Shown here: in pieces, positions 1 to 9,349 of the stretch
Layout: every line of letters begins with the position of its first letter
Numbering within the stretch: position 1 is the stretch's first letter
Assembly (NCBI RefSeq): GCF_002975405.1
Contig: NZ_PCPS01000009.1
Coordinates: 33,866 to 97,865, forward strand
DNA: 64,000 nt
Source of the DNA: Arthrobacter sp. MYb229
Lineage (GTDB): Bacteria; Actinomycetota; Actinomycetes; Actinomycetales; Micrococcaceae
Direction: 5' to 3'
The notes under the pieces: generated by a model
Seen by the model: the letters and a program-made list of their open reading frames with translations, nothing else
Told to the model about the DNA's origin: nothing
Database searches by the model: none
Program-made: the position numbers and the translations under genes

Positions 1-1254
1 AGCGGGGATGCCATGGCCGAAACAGGCCAAGTCACCGTGGGACACACGCAAATGAATTTGAGCGCGGAGATGGCGCGCAATCTTGGCTACTTTGGCGGCG
101 AGCTGACGAATGAAATAGCGAATGTAAATCTTTCTATGCCCGAGGACCTCGACGGCGAATTCGACCAATTGCTGCGCCAGACGCTCGCCGAAGCCTACGG
201 CGCGCAGGGCCCCCCGGCGAACGACTTCGATAAGGCCGTCGCCATTCAGGATTTCCTGCGTTCGGCTTCTTTCGGATATTCCGAACGCACGCCGCTCCGC
301 GAAGGCTATGACGGAGCTAACCGGCAGGTAATTAAGGCGTTCCTGGATCGCCGTCAAGGTTACTGCGTACATTTCGCTTCCACGATGACCCTGCTGGCAC
401 GAGCGTCCGGGATCCCTTCGCGCATCGTGGTCGGCTATGCCCCCGGCGAGCCAACCGGTGAGACGTTTAATGCTGCTGACCTTGCCGAAGGCAACGGGAT
501 CGGGCGCAATGTGCCTCCGGAAGTTGAATTCACCGAATATGAGGTAACCGGCCAACAAGCCCATGCCTGGCCCGAATTGTTCCTCCCGGGGATCGGCTGG
601 GTTCCTTTTGAACCGACCCCCGGCCAAGGTCAGGCACCTGACTACGCCCCGGGGGCAACGCCCAACGAAACGCCGCAAGAGGTGCCCGAGGAACTGAATC
701 CTTCCGGTGCCCCGGAACTCGATGACCCGGAGGCCGAGGAAAGCGCAACCGCCAACGCGCCGCAACAAAATACCGTGCAGGCCGAAGACTATGGCTGGAT
801 GATCGTGCTTGGAGTCTTGGTGATCGCCTTGCTACTGGCGGTTTTCCCCTGGAAGCGCGCTCGATTGCGTCGGCGCAGAATCGAACAAGTTCTTGCCGGC
901 GGTGCCGAGAGCGCCCAGGCATTATGGGATGAGCTGCGTGCTCTGGGTGCGGACGTCGGCAGCCCCGCAGGTGAGCAAGAATCGGTCAGCGACTACACCC
1001 TGCGCTTGGCCGAGAACCACCAGCAGCTTGCAGCACCCTTGTCCAGGCTTCGCGAAGGAATCCAGGCGAGCTTCTACGCTCATCGACACCCGGATGGGGT
1101 ACAAGGCGCCGAACTTGCAGCCGCGCTGGAACAGCTCGCTGCCCAACTAGGCCGCGAGCTGCACGGCACGCAACGCGTGCTCCGCTTCTGCTTCCCGGCT
1201 TCCCTGCGCGAGCGGCAACTGCGCGAGGCAAGTGGGTTCACCAACGCACAGTAA
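1..1254 (+). CDS. Transglutaminase-like (TgpA-type) membrane protein, 5' end cut by window
   Basis: The reading frame is open from the first base, so the gene starts upstream and only the C-terminal 418 codons are seen. Counting from the ATG at 13, the transglutaminase-like core has a Cys in GYCVHFAS (residue 118) and a His in HAWPEL (184), followed by GWVPFEPTPG. Where this fold usually has Asp (FDPT) the sequence has Glu (E200). An acidic, Pro-rich linker precedes one membrane helix (about 260-280), an Arg-rich cytoplasmic boundary and a DUF4129-like tail. TgpA-family proteins have several N-terminal helices plus an external transglutaminase domain and often sit beside MoxR/DUF58 genes, which would be upstream of this window. 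The precise reaction is unknown; a cell-envelope role is inferred. Confidence 0.8.
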   Translation, partial: SGDAMAETGQVTVGHTQMNLSAEMARNLGYFGGELTNEIANVNLSMPEDLDGEFDQLLRQTLAEAYGAQGPPANDFDKAVAIQDFLRSASFGYSERTPLREGYDGANRQVIKAFLDRRQGYCVHFASTMTLLARASGIPSRIVVGYAPGEPTGETFNAADLAEGNGIGRNVPPEVEFTEYEVTGQQAHAWPELFLPGIGWVPFEPTPGQGQAPDYAPGATPNETPQEVPEELNPSGAPELDDPEAEESATANAPQQNTVQAEDYGWMIVLGVLVIALLLAVFPWKRARLRRRRIEQVLAGGAESAQALWDELRALGADVGSPAGEQESVSDYTLRLAENHQQLAAPLSRLREGIQASFYAHRHPDGVQGAELAAALEQLAAQLGRELHGTQRVLRFCFPASLRERQLREASGFTNAQ

Positions 1255-1274
1255 TTTGCGAGATTAATTGCCTG

Positions 1275-1304
1275 AAGCCCAACACCTGAAAAGGCGTTGG
1301 GCTT
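1275..1304. terminator. Hairpin between convergent genes
   Basis: Arms AAGCCCAACACC and GGCGTTGGGCTT pair with one mismatch around a short A-rich loop. It lies between the converging transglutaminase gene and gabD and could end transcription from both sides. Confidence 0.6.
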
Positions 1305-1353
1305 CACTGGCTAGTACCGTCCGCCAACTACTCGCGGCCGTTGATCACCGAAA

Positions 1354-2841
1354 TTACTTAACCGGTGCGTATGGGTCGGCAATGCCGATGTACTGCACGG
1401 TGGTGTATTCCCCGAGCCCCTCGGCGCCGCCTTCGCGCCCGAGACCGGACTGCTTCACGCCACCGAATGGTGCGGCAGCGTTGGAGATGACCCCGGCATT
1501 AAAACCAACCAGACCGAATTCGATCTGCTCGGAGACGCGGAACATCCGGTTGAAATCACGGGAGTAGATGTAGGAAGCCAGTCCGTATTCGCTCGCGTTG
1601 GCGAGGCGAATCGCGTGCGCCTCATCCTTGAAAGTGGTCACCGGAGCGACCGGGCCGAAGATCTCCTGAGTGAGGATCTTCGCGTCGTTGGCAACGTTAG
1701 CCAACACGGTGGGCTGGTAGAAGTAGCCCGGACCCGCTACCGGAGCACCGCCGGTGACTGCAGTGGCGCCCTGTGCCACGGCATCGGTCACCAGCGCGTG
1801 GACCTCGTCGCGAGCCTTCTCTTCGACCAGCGGGCCAACGGTGGACGATGGATCGGTTCCGCGTCCGGTCTTCAGCGCCTTCATCGCTTCCGAGAACTTC
1901 GCGATGAACTCCTCGGCCACATCTTCATGTACCAGGAAGCGGTTCGCTGCGGTGCAGGCTTCGCCCATATTGCGCATCTTCGCGGCCATGGCGCCTTCGA
2001 CGGCTGCGTCCAGGTCAGCGTCTTCGAAGACGAGGAATGGTGCGTTGCCGCCCAACTCCATCGAGGTGCGCAGCACCTTGTCTGCGGCATCCTTCATCAG
2101 CTGCTTGCCGACCGGAGTGGAACCGGTGAAGGAGACCTTGCGCAGACGATCATCTTGCATCAGCGGGCCGGAGATCTTCGATGCCGAGGATCCCGAAACC
2201 ACGTTCAGCACGCCTGCCGGCAGTCCGGCTTCCATCATGGTGGCGGCGAATAGCTGGGAAGTCAGCGGGGTGAGCTTCGCAGGCTTGAGCACCATGGTGC
2301 AACCCGCGGCGATTGCCGGGCCGACCTTGCGGGTGGCCATCGCCAGCGGGAAGTTCCATGGGGTGATCAGCAGGCACGGACCCACCGGCTTGTGGTGGAC
2401 CAGAACCTTGTTCTTGCCCTCCGGGGTGGTGACGTAGCGGCCGTAGTGGCGCACGGTCTCTTCGGAGAACCAGCGCAGGAACTCGGCACCATAGGTAACC
2501 TCGCCGCGGGCCTCAGCCAGTGGCTTGCCCATTTCCAGGCTCATCAGCAACGCAAAATCGTCGGCGCGCGCGGTGACCAAGTCAAAGCCGCGGCGCAGGA
2601 TTTCGGCGCGTTCGCGTGGAGCGGTCAGCGCCCATTCGGCCTGGACCGCGTCGGCTGCATCCAAGGCCGCCATCGCGTCTTCGCTGGTGGCGCTGGCCAG
2701 CGTTGCCAGCTTTTCACCGGTGGCTGGGTCAAGTACGTCGAAGGTGCCACCATCTGAGGCATCTCGCCATTCACCATTGATAAGCAGTCCGGTGGGTACT
2801 TTGGCGAGCAGTTCTGCTTCGCGTTCAGCGGTAATCGACAT
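1354..2841 (-). CDS. gabD: NAD(P)-dependent succinate-semialdehyde dehydrogenase family protein
   Basis: A full-length aldehyde dehydrogenase of 495 aa. Visible motifs are PWNFP (161-165), FTGSTPVGKQ, the general-base Glu in MELGGNAP (E262) and the catalytic Cys in GEACTAANR (C296). The ELGGNAPF / EACTAANR combination is typical of the GabD subgroup, which oxidises succinate semialdehyde to succinate in GABA breakdown. Substrate is inferred from the subgroup; other semialdehydes are possible. An AGGAGA ribosome site lies about 9 nt before the ATG. No GABA transaminase or permease is adjacent, so it appears to be a single-gene unit. Confidence 0.82.
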   Translation of the reverse strand: MSITAEREAELLAKVPTGLLINGEWRDASDGGTFDVLDPATGEKLATLASATSEDAMAALDAADAVQAEWALTAPRERAEILRRGFDLVTARADDFALLMSLEMGKPLAEARGEVTYGAEFLRWFSEETVRHYGRYVTTPEGKNKVLVHHKPVGPCLLITPWNFPLAMATRKVGPAIAAGCTMVLKPAKLTPLTSQLFAATMMEAGLPAGVLNVVSGSSASKISGPLMQDDRLRKVSFTGSTPVGKQLMKDAADKVLRTSMELGGNAPFLVFEDADLDAAVEGAMAAKMRNMGEACTAANRFLVHEDVAEEFIAKFSEAMKALKTGRGTDPSSTVGPLVEEKARDEVHALVTDAVAQGATAVTGGAPVAGPGYFYQPTVLANVANDAKILTQEIFGPVAPVTTFKDEAHAIRLANASEYGLASYIYSRDFNRMFRVSEQIEFGLVGFNAGVISNAAAPFGGVKQSGLGREGGAEGLGEYTTVQYIGIADPYAPVK

Positions 2842-2979
2842 AACGCGGTTCTCCTGAAAGTCGTAAATGAAAGGAATCTTCGTTGATCACAACGCTAGTG
2901 CTGGTTTCGAACGGCTGTAAATCGCCTGGTGCACTACAAACTCGTTGTTTCATTGTGCATTCAGCCTAAGCGATTTCGG

Positions 2980-3840
2980 CTATTTTTTCGCTTCGTGACG
3001 TTCCGCCAGAACCGCTTCGTACAGGTCCCGCTTCTTCGCCCCGGCGGCTTCGGCGACCTCGGCCACCGCCTGTTTCATGCGCATCCCGTCCGCAACCAGC
3101 GTGGAGACCTTGGGAAGCAGATCCTCAATGGAGGCCGTTTCCGGGGCCGAAGCACCGGAGATCACCACGACAATCTCACCGCGAAGACCTTCATCTGCCC
3201 ATGCCTTGAGCGCACCGAGCTCATCGCGGCGGACCTCTTCGAATTTCTTGGTCAGCTCTCGGGCCACCGCCGCCTGGCGCTGCGCGCCGAAGGCTTCGAT
3301 CGCCGAGGCCAAGAAGTCAGCGACCCGGTGCGGGGCTTCGAAGAACACCATGGTGCGCTCCTCGTGCAGTAGCGCGCCCAAGCGCTTGCGCCGTTCACCA
3401 GCCTTGCGCGGCAAGAACCCCTCGAAGGTGAAACGTCCGGTGGGCAGTCCCGATAGCGCCAGGGCGGTCAGCACCGCCGAAGGCCCAGGCACCGCGGTGA
3501 CCCGGATGCCTGCTTCCATCGCGGCTGCCACCAAGGGGTAGCCCGGGTCAGAGACCGCAGGCATTCCGGCATCCGAGACGACCAGCACGGTGGCTCCTTC
3601 GCGAGCCAGTTCGATCACTTCGCCGAGCTTATGGGCCTCATTGTGTTCATGCAGGCTCATCACCCGCCCGGCGGGTTTAATTCCCAAGGCATGAGCTAGG
3701 TGATGGAAGTTGCGGGTGTCCTCGGCGGCGATCACGTCGGCACTTTCCATAATTTCGCGGAGCCGTGGCGAAGCGTCGGACAAGTTGCCAATTGGGGTGG
3801 CGCCCAGGACGATTACGCCCTCATTATCTGAGTTCTGCAC
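2980..3840 (-). CDS. rsmI: 16S rRNA (cytidine(1402)-2'-O)-methyltransferase
   Basis: RsmI uses S-adenosylmethionine to 2'-O-methylate C1402 of 16S rRNA in the decoding centre. Family motifs near the N-terminus are GATPIGNLSDASPR and, further in, VSDAGMPAVSDPGYPLV. I chose the GTG at 3840 because it has a TAGGCT -10-like box 7 nt upstream (leaderless pattern) and begins about ten residues before the conserved GATPIGN; an ATG at 3876 would add 12 residues. The longer frame to 3987 would run into pmt. Divergent from pmt, the same pairing as Rv1002c/Rv1003 in M. tuberculosis. Confidence 0.9.
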   Translation of the reverse strand: MQNSDNEGVIVLGATPIGNLSDASPRLREIMESADVIAAEDTRNFHHLAHALGIKPAGRVMSLHEHNEAHKLGEVIELAREGATVLVVSDAGMPAVSDPGYPLVAAAMEAGIRVTAVPGPSAVLTALALSGLPTGRFTFEGFLPRKAGERRKRLGALLHEERTMVFFEAPHRVADFLASAIEAFGAQRQAAVARELTKKFEEVRRDELGALKAWADEGLRGEIVVVISGASAPETASIEDLLPKVSTLVADGMRMKQAVAEVAEAAGAKKRDLYEAVLAERHEAKK

Positions 3841-3847
3841 ATCCTTT

Positions 3848-3853
3848 AGCCTA
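3848..3853 (-). promoter_or_regulatory. -10 box for rsmI, leaderless type
   Basis: TAGGCT on the minus strand ends 7 nt before the GTG at 3840. No convincing -35 is seen. With the pmt box it makes a compact divergent promoter of about 70 bp. Confidence 0.4.
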
Positions 3854-3893
3854 CGCGAAGTACCAAAAGCACACATTCTCAGGGTTACGCCGG

Positions 3894-3899
3894 TAGCAT
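3894..3899 (+). promoter_or_regulatory. -10 box for pmt, leaderless type
   Basis: TAGCAT ends 8 nt before the pmt ATG at 3908 and no Shine-Dalgarno sequence separates them, so transcription probably starts at or next to the start codon. Confidence 0.4.
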
Positions 3900-3907
3900 G
3901 AACAACG

Positions 3908-5518
3908 ATGAGCACCACTGCAGCAAAGACCCCAGATACCGGGCACGTGCGTTCCGCGCGCGTTGCCTTCACCTTTGAGAACCTCAAACAAAGGTTATTG
4001 CCGGTTGCGGCGCCCTCTGGTGCATTGATGTGGATTGTTCCGCTGGTAATGACCGTTATCGGTGGTCTGCTGCGCTTTATGCACCTGGCGCATCCGAATA
4101 TGTTGATCTTCGACGAGACCTACTACGTCAAAGACGCTTATTCGCTCTTGCACTTCGGCTACGAGATGGAATGGGTCGACGAATCAAACGACCAATTCGT
4201 TGCCGGCGATCCGCAGCTGAAGGATACCGCCTCCTTCGTGGTGCACCCGCCACTGGGCAAATGGCTCATCGCCTTCGGCATGATGCTCTTTGGCGAATTC
4301 GACGGTTTTGGCTGGCGTTTTGCTACAGCTCTGTTCGGTACGCTCGCGGTTCTGCTGACAACACTGTGCGCCCGCCTGCTCTTCGGCTCGCATCTGCTGG
4401 CGGGTATCGCCGGCCTTTTGATCGCCATCGACGGACATTCAATCGTCATGTCGCGCACCGCGTTGCTGGATATCTTCTTGATGTTCTTCGTCTTGGCCGC
4501 CTTCTATGCGCTGCTCAAGGATCGGATCCACGGACGAACTCAGCTCGCCAGAAAACTTTCGGTGCCCGCCGGAAACAGACCCAACGAGTTCCTGCTCATC
4601 TTCGGCCCCGTGCTCTGGTGGCGCCCCTGGCGGCTCATCGCAGCGGTCATGCTCGGCTGCGCGGTTGGCATCAAATGGTCCGCGTTGACCTTCGTTGCGG
4701 TGTTCTGCCTGATGGCGGTGCTCTGGGACTTCGGCGCACGGCGCACCGTTGGAATTCAGCGGTGGCAGTCGGCCGCGTTCGTACGCGACGGCATCTACTC
4801 GTTTTTCACCATGATTCCGGTGGTGTTCCTGACCTACCTTGCCACGTGGACCGGCTGGCTCAGCACCGCCGGCGGACGCTATCGGCAATGGGCCCTAGAG
4901 AATCCCGGCGAGGGGGTCTCCTGGCTGCCCGAGACCTTGCGCAGCCTGTGGCACTATCACCAGGCCAGCTACAACTTCCATACCGGGCTGGATTCGGAAC
5001 ACGGCTGGGCTTCGTCCCCGTGGACCTGGCTCTTCTCCGGGCGCCCGGTACTGATGTACTTCGAAGGCTACGACAACGGGCAGAACGGTTGCACGATAGA
5101 TCGCTGCACCGAAGTGATCATGGACATGCCTAACCCGGTGATGTGGTGGGCCTGCACGTTGAGCATGATCTTGCTGGTGTTCTGGTGGCTTGGCGCGCGC
5201 GATTGGCGTGCCGGAGCCCTGCTTTCAAGCGTTGCCGCGGGGTTCCTTCCTTGGCTGATGTACCCCGAGCGCACCATGTTCTTCTTCTACACGTTGCCCT
5301 TGGTCCCGTTCATGGTTCTCGCATTGACCTATATGATTGGCAGGTTCATCCCCCGCGAACCACGCTCCGATGTGGCCTACCGGTCAAGGGTTGTTGTCGT
5401 GGCCCTCTTCGTAGCGCTGCTCCTTGTGGTCTCGGCATTTTTCTGGTCCGTATGGTCCGGAGAACTGACCTCGGATGCGTACTATCGCATGCACGTGTGG
5501 ATCCCTAGCTGGGGATAA
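3908..5518 (+). CDS. pmt: Dolichyl/polyprenyl-phosphate-mannose--protein mannosyltransferase (GT39)
   Basis: Transfers mannose from polyprenyl-phosphomannose to Ser/Thr of proteins being exported through the membrane. 536 aa with about ten hydrophobic segments. The acidic motif of the first periplasmic loop is visible as FDETYYVKDAY (about residues 66-76), the position of the catalytic Asp-Glu in the PMT family. A C-terminal four-helix PMT region follows. Its divergent pairing with rsmI matches mycobacterial Rv1002c. Targets are probably lipoproteins and envelope enzymes; none can be assigned from this sequence. Confidence 0.9.
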   Translation: MSTTAAKTPDTGHVRSARVAFTFENLKQRLLPVAAPSGALMWIVPLVMTVIGGLLRFMHLAHPNMLIFDETYYVKDAYSLLHFGYEMEWVDESNDQFVAGDPQLKDTASFVVHPPLGKWLIAFGMMLFGEFDGFGWRFATALFGTLAVLLTTLCARLLFGSHLLAGIAGLLIAIDGHSIVMSRTALLDIFLMFFVLAAFYALLKDRIHGRTQLARKLSVPAGNRPNEFLLIFGPVLWWRPWRLIAAVMLGCAVGIKWSALTFVAVFCLMAVLWDFGARRTVGIQRWQSAAFVRDGIYSFFTMIPVVFLTYLATWTGWLSTAGGRYRQWALENPGEGVSWLPETLRSLWHYHQASYNFHTGLDSEHGWASSPWTWLFSGRPVLMYFEGYDNGQNGCTIDRCTEVIMDMPNPVMWWACTLSMILLVFWWLGARDWRAGALLSSVAAGFLPWLMYPERTMFFFYTLPLVPFMVLALTYMIGRFIPREPRSDVAYRSRVVVVALFVALLLVVSAFFWSVWSGELTSDAYYRMHVWIPSWG

Positions 5519-5589
5519 GCTCCCGTGCGCAGGGTCCCGCTGCACCGTGAGTTGCGCCACCTGACCTCGAACGATTTCAAAGGATTTCC

Positions 5590-7431
5590 ATGCACGAACT
5601 GCACGTCGAGCTCCTGCACGACCTCGACCCCCAGGTAAACGCAACCACCCTGCTGCTGGACCGGGTGGCTTCCTCGCCAAACGACACCTTGTTCATGGTC
5701 CAACGCCCCTCCGGGTGGCGAGACGTCAGCGCCCAGGGTTTCCTACGTGATGTGAAGCGACTAGCCTCCCGGCTGATCCACGACGGATTGCAACCCGGCG
5801 ACCGGGTCGCCATCGTCTCGCGTACCCGCTATGAGTGGGCGCTGGCCGAAGAGGCCATCTGGTTCGCCGGCGGAATTTCAATACCTATCTATGAGACGTC
5901 AAGTCCCTTCCAAATCGAATGGATCTTGCGCGATTCCGGCGCACGGGTCGTCTTCGCCGAGGACCACGAGTTACGCGCCAACGTTCGCCGGGCCGCGGCC
6001 CAGCTCGGAGAATCCGTCACCATCCACCTTTTTGAAGGATCGCATACCTCGGATCCGGAAGCGATTCCCGCTGCAGGCCTGCAGCAGATTCTGGTCGACG
6101 ATGCACAGATCGCCGAACGAGAAATCCACGACGCCTGCGCGAGCCTGAGCTTGGAAACCACGGCCACCCTGGTCTACACCTCGGGAACTACCGGGCGGCC
6201 TAAGGGTTGCAATATCACCCATGCGAATTTCGCCTTGGTCGCCTACAACCTCGCCGAGCACATGGCCGAGGTGCTGGGTGAACGCCGCCGCACGTTGATG
6301 TTCCTGCCATTGGCACACGTCCTAGCCCGTGCGGTCCAGCAAGTCTGCATTCACGGTGGCGCAATCATTGCTCATAGCAATTCGACGGCAACGTTGATGG
6401 AGGACCTGAACGCCGTCAAGCCGGGGTTTCTGCTAGCCGTCCCCCGCGTTTTTGAAAAGATCCGCGCCACGGCACTGAATAGGGCCGAGCAGTCCGGTAA
6501 GGCCGGCCTGTTCCACAGCGCCGAGCTGACCGCCATTGAGATCTCCAAGATCCGGGATGCGAAATCCCGTGGTGAAAAAGTGCGGATGCCGCTGTCCTTA
6601 CGAGCCCGCCACCTATTTTTCGATAAGCTGCTTTATCCCAAACTCCGCGCGGTCTTCGGTGGACAGTGCGGTTACGCGATCTCCGGGGCCAGCGCCCTTA
6701 ACCAGGATCTGGCGCATTTCTTCCGCGGCGCCGGAATCCAGCTGGTCGAAGGATACGGACTTACCGAAACCACTGCACCTGCGACGGTGAATCAGGCTCA
6801 TAGCAACCGAGTGGGGACCGTGGGCCGCCCGCTTCCGGGCACCAGCGTCAGGATCGCTGATGACGGCGAAATCCTGATCAAAGGCATCGGTGTATTCGCC
6901 GGGTACCACCACAACAACGAAGCCAGTGCCGGGGCATTCACCGAAGACGGATACTTCAAATCCGGAGATACCGGGCGCCTTGATGAGGCCGGTTATCTAT
7001 GGGTCACCGGGCGCAAGAAGGAACTGATCGTCACCGCCGGGGGCAAGAACGTCTCCCCCGGTCCATTGGAGGAGATGGTCCGGGCCGGCCGGATAGTGGA
7101 TCAATGCGTAGTGGTCGGTGAGAACAAACCGTTTGTCGCGGCTCTGGTCACGCTAGACGCCGAAGAACTAACGTTGTGGTCCAAGGCCCACGATTTGGGC
7201 CAGCTGTCACTCGGCGAGGCGGCCCTGCACGACAAGGTACGCTCCGAGGTGCAAAGTTATATTGACGCCGCAAACCACACTGTTTCTCAGGCAGAATCGA
7301 TTCGCAAATTTGTGGTTCTTCCCGCAGAGTTCACCGAGGCTTCCGGACATTTGACCAGCTCGCTAAAGCTTAAACGCCAGCAAGTCCTAGATGATTTTGT
7401 CTCCGAAACCCAAGAGCTATACCGTCGCTGA
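5590..7431 (+). CDS. AMP-forming long-chain fatty acyl-CoA synthetase
   Basis: Activates fatty acids to acyl-CoA through an acyl-adenylate. At 613 aa it matches the FadD15-like long-chain class. The P-loop YTSGTTGRPKGC lies at residues 196-207, the A5 motif GYGLTET near 388-394, and the hinge/adenylate motif SGDTGRLDEAGYLWVTGRKKE further on. AAAGGA lies 5 nt before the ATG. It follows pmt by 71 bp on the same strand and ends at a very strong hairpin, so the two may be co-transcribed. Confidence 0.88.
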   Translation: MHELHVELLHDLDPQVNATTLLLDRVASSPNDTLFMVQRPSGWRDVSAQGFLRDVKRLASRLIHDGLQPGDRVAIVSRTRYEWALAEEAIWFAGGISIPIYETSSPFQIEWILRDSGARVVFAEDHELRANVRRAAAQLGESVTIHLFEGSHTSDPEAIPAAGLQQILVDDAQIAEREIHDACASLSLETTATLVYTSGTTGRPKGCNITHANFALVAYNLAEHMAEVLGERRRTLMFLPLAHVLARAVQQVCIHGGAIIAHSNSTATLMEDLNAVKPGFLLAVPRVFEKIRATALNRAEQSGKAGLFHSAELTAIEISKIRDAKSRGEKVRMPLSLRARHLFFDKLLYPKLRAVFGGQCGYAISGASALNQDLAHFFRGAGIQLVEGYGLTETTAPATVNQAHSNRVGTVGRPLPGTSVRIADDGEILIKGIGVFAGYHHNNEASAGAFTEDGYFKSGDTGRLDEAGYLWVTGRKKELIVTAGGKNVSPGPLEEMVRAGRIVDQCVVVGENKPFVAALVTLDAEELTLWSKAHDLGQLSLGEAALHDKVRSEVQSYIDAANHTVSQAESIRKFVVLPAEFTEASGHLTSSLKLKRQQVLDDFVSETQELYRR

Positions 7432-7438
7432 CTGGCCA

Positions 7439-7495
7439 TGGAACAGTAAAACCTCGGGATCCGTACTGCCCGGTTCCCGAGGTTTTACTGTTCCA
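7439..7495. terminator. Perfect 21-bp hairpin terminator, bidirectional
   Basis: Arms 7439-7459 and 7475-7495 are exact reverse complements around a 15-nt loop; the A/T tracts are inside the stem. It separates the convergent acyl-CoA synthetase and DUF1461 genes. Confidence 0.9.
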
Positions 7496-7519
7496 GGGCG
7501 TTTTGCCCCGCGTAGTTAC

Positions 7520-9085
7520 TTAGCTATTCAAGCCGTAAACTCGCGCTTCTTGGCGTAGGCGTGAGCTTTCGCGGCGGCGCCCGGTTGGCCAGCAGGCAAT
7601 GAGCGCAACAAGCACGGTGACGACCACCAACACCCCGATGGCAAGCGCAGAATCGACCCAGAACTGCTCGGGGTATAGACGGATCAGGGTGTCGCTGAGG
7701 TTGAAAGTCCAGGTGCCTTCGGCGAAGAACAACTGGTGGAAACCGGAGAAGAACGTGTTCCACCCGGTAATGGCGATGACCGCGATTCCGGCAATGAGCA
7801 CCAGGGTCAAGATTGCCCCGGAGAAGAGCGCTCGGCGCACTCCGCCGGAGTAACGGTTGGCCAGGTAGGCGATGAAAATTATGGCCAATACCGCTAGCAC
7901 TGCCCCGATGACATAGCCCAAACCAATCAGGTTTTTCACGTCAAGCATGTGCTGCACCTCTTGGGCGGTGAACATACTGGAGCCAGTTGGAAGTTTCAAT
8001 CCAGATAAAAATTCCGGGCCAGCGAAGTTATTCAGGTAGTCCACCCCGTAGCTGCCATAGGTCAGGCGCTCCGGATCGGTGAAGCCGAACTGGTCGCTGG
8101 GGAACCCTGGCCGGGCGTAGGCCAGTGCCAAGAACGCTGGGGTGGCGACCAGACGAATCGCGGCGATCAGCGTCAGTACCGGGAAGATGAGTGCAAGCAG
8201 CACCTGTGCGGTGCGGGCCAGCGGCGGCTTGGAATTTAGTGCACGTTCGCGGGCCACACGGCGTTTCACCGCTGCCTCGGATGGCTCCGATTCCGGGGCG
8301 TAGCTTCCAAAGACACGCGAACGCGCCTGGGCAACTGCGGCGGATGTAGTCTCCGGGTTGTCTTTATTTGGCGCAGCGCTGACCGGCGGCACCGTCTGTT
8401 TGGTTTCGTTGAGCGGCGCATCGGTATTGGCGGGTGCCTCGGCTTTCGTGGAGGCCTTCGGCTGCTGCTGTTCCGCGTCGAGTTCATGCGGAAGTTTAAT
8501 CGCTCGAATGATGTCCTCTACCGGCTCGTCCGCTTTCGGCTTGGCTGCACTCGTAGCTGGCTTGCTCACTGCTGGCTTTGCTGCTGCTGCTGGCTTTGCT
8601 GCTGCTGACTTGGCTGCGGCCGGCTTGGCTGCAGTCGGCTTAGCTGCGGCCGCCGGCTTAGTCGCCACCGGTTTGGCCGGCGCAGGATTCGCAACGAGTT
8701 TGGTAGCTGCAGGTTTGGTAGCTGCAGGTTTGGCCGTCGCAGACTTCGTGGCCGGCTGCGCCGTGGTTGGATTCGCAGCAGGCTTGGCATCTGAAGTTCC
8801 AGGAGCCGCCGGCTTCGCCTCGGCAGGCTTGGACGCTGCTGCTTTGGCCCCTGAGGGGTTCAGGAACGCTGCCTTCGCAGCGGCCGCCGCCTTTGCAGCA
8901 CGAGCGTCCTGCTGCGCTTTGGCTTGTTTCTTATGCTCTTCAAGGCGTGCCGATAATTCTTCGGCTCGCTGGCTGAGCGTGGCCTTGGTGACCGACTCGT
9001 TCGATTCAGCATTGGTGGCCGCGATGGGCATGTCCGGGCCTTCTGGGCCCTTACCACCGGGGGTGTTCTTCGCCGCCTCAGCCAT
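7520..9085 (-). CDS. TIGR01906/DUF1461-type integral membrane protein with long Ala/Lys/Pro-rich N-terminus
   Basis: 521 aa. The first about 280 residues are low-complexity and rich in Ala, Lys and Pro, with repeated AKPAA/TKPAA-like units at about 75-185, then a basic region before the first helix (about 290-315). The C-terminal half has about four membrane helices and carries FFAEGTWTFNLSDTLIRLYP followed by EQFW, matching my recollection of the DUF1461 family. AGGAGG precedes the ATG. Function is unknown. The extension may be a flexible, cell-wall-contacting or histone-tail-like segment; this is inference from composition only. Confidence 0.7.
   Translation of the reverse strand: MAEAAKNTPGGKGPEGPDMPIAATNAESNESVTKATLSQRAEELSARLEEHKKQAKAQQDARAAKAAAAAKAAFLNPSGAKAAASKPAEAKPAAPGTSDAKPAANPTTAQPATKSATAKPAATKPAATKLVANPAPAKPVATKPAAAAKPTAAKPAAAKSAAAKPAAAAKPAVSKPATSAAKPKADEPVEDIIRAIKLPHELDAEQQQPKASTKAEAPANTDAPLNETKQTVPPVSAAPNKDNPETTSAAVAQARSRVFGSYAPESEPSEAAVKRRVARERALNSKPPLARTAQVLLALIFPVLTLIAAIRLVATPAFLALAYARPGFPSDQFGFTDPERLTYGSYGVDYLNNFAGPEFLSGLKLPTGSSMFTAQEVQHMLDVKNLIGLGYVIGAVLAVLAIIFIAYLANRYSGGVRRALFSGAILTLVLIAGIAVIAITGWNTFFSGFHQLFFAEGTWTFNLSDTLIRLYPEQFWVDSALAIGVLVVVTVLVALIACWPTGRRRESSRLRQEARVYGLNS
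8530..8860 (-). repeat. Low-complexity Ala-Lys-Pro codon repeats
   Basis: Degenerate repeats of a GGCTTGGCTGC(A/T)GC-like unit inside the DUF1461 gene encode alternating AKPAA / SKPAA / TKPAA blocks. Copies are imperfect, so the array looks old but could still change length. Confidence 0.7.
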
Positions 9086-9349
9086 GAGGAGTCCTCCTGC
9101 AAATCGCGCGATCTCTGACCATCATAAATAGACGAAACCTGCACAACAGGCCCCGCGGTTTCAGCTTATCCAGCCGATCGCGCCAATCCGCGCATTACCA
9201 CACCTAAATTAGGACCGTGGTGCGGGAAACGGCAAAGCCAGTCATTCCCATCCGATTAGTAGAAATGCGAAACTGACGGCGGCGGCGCGGCCTACGGTGT
9301 AGCGGGAGGTCAGATCCCACGCGAAGCTAAATAAACTCGGTGGTAATTC

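Noticed and set aside
8358..9131. 257-codon plus-strand ORF rich in Ala, Gly and Leu opposite the DUF1461 gene
   Set aside because: It is the antisense of the Ala/Lys/Pro repeats; the composition is a by-product of the codon repeats and the minus-strand protein has a recognisable membrane domain.
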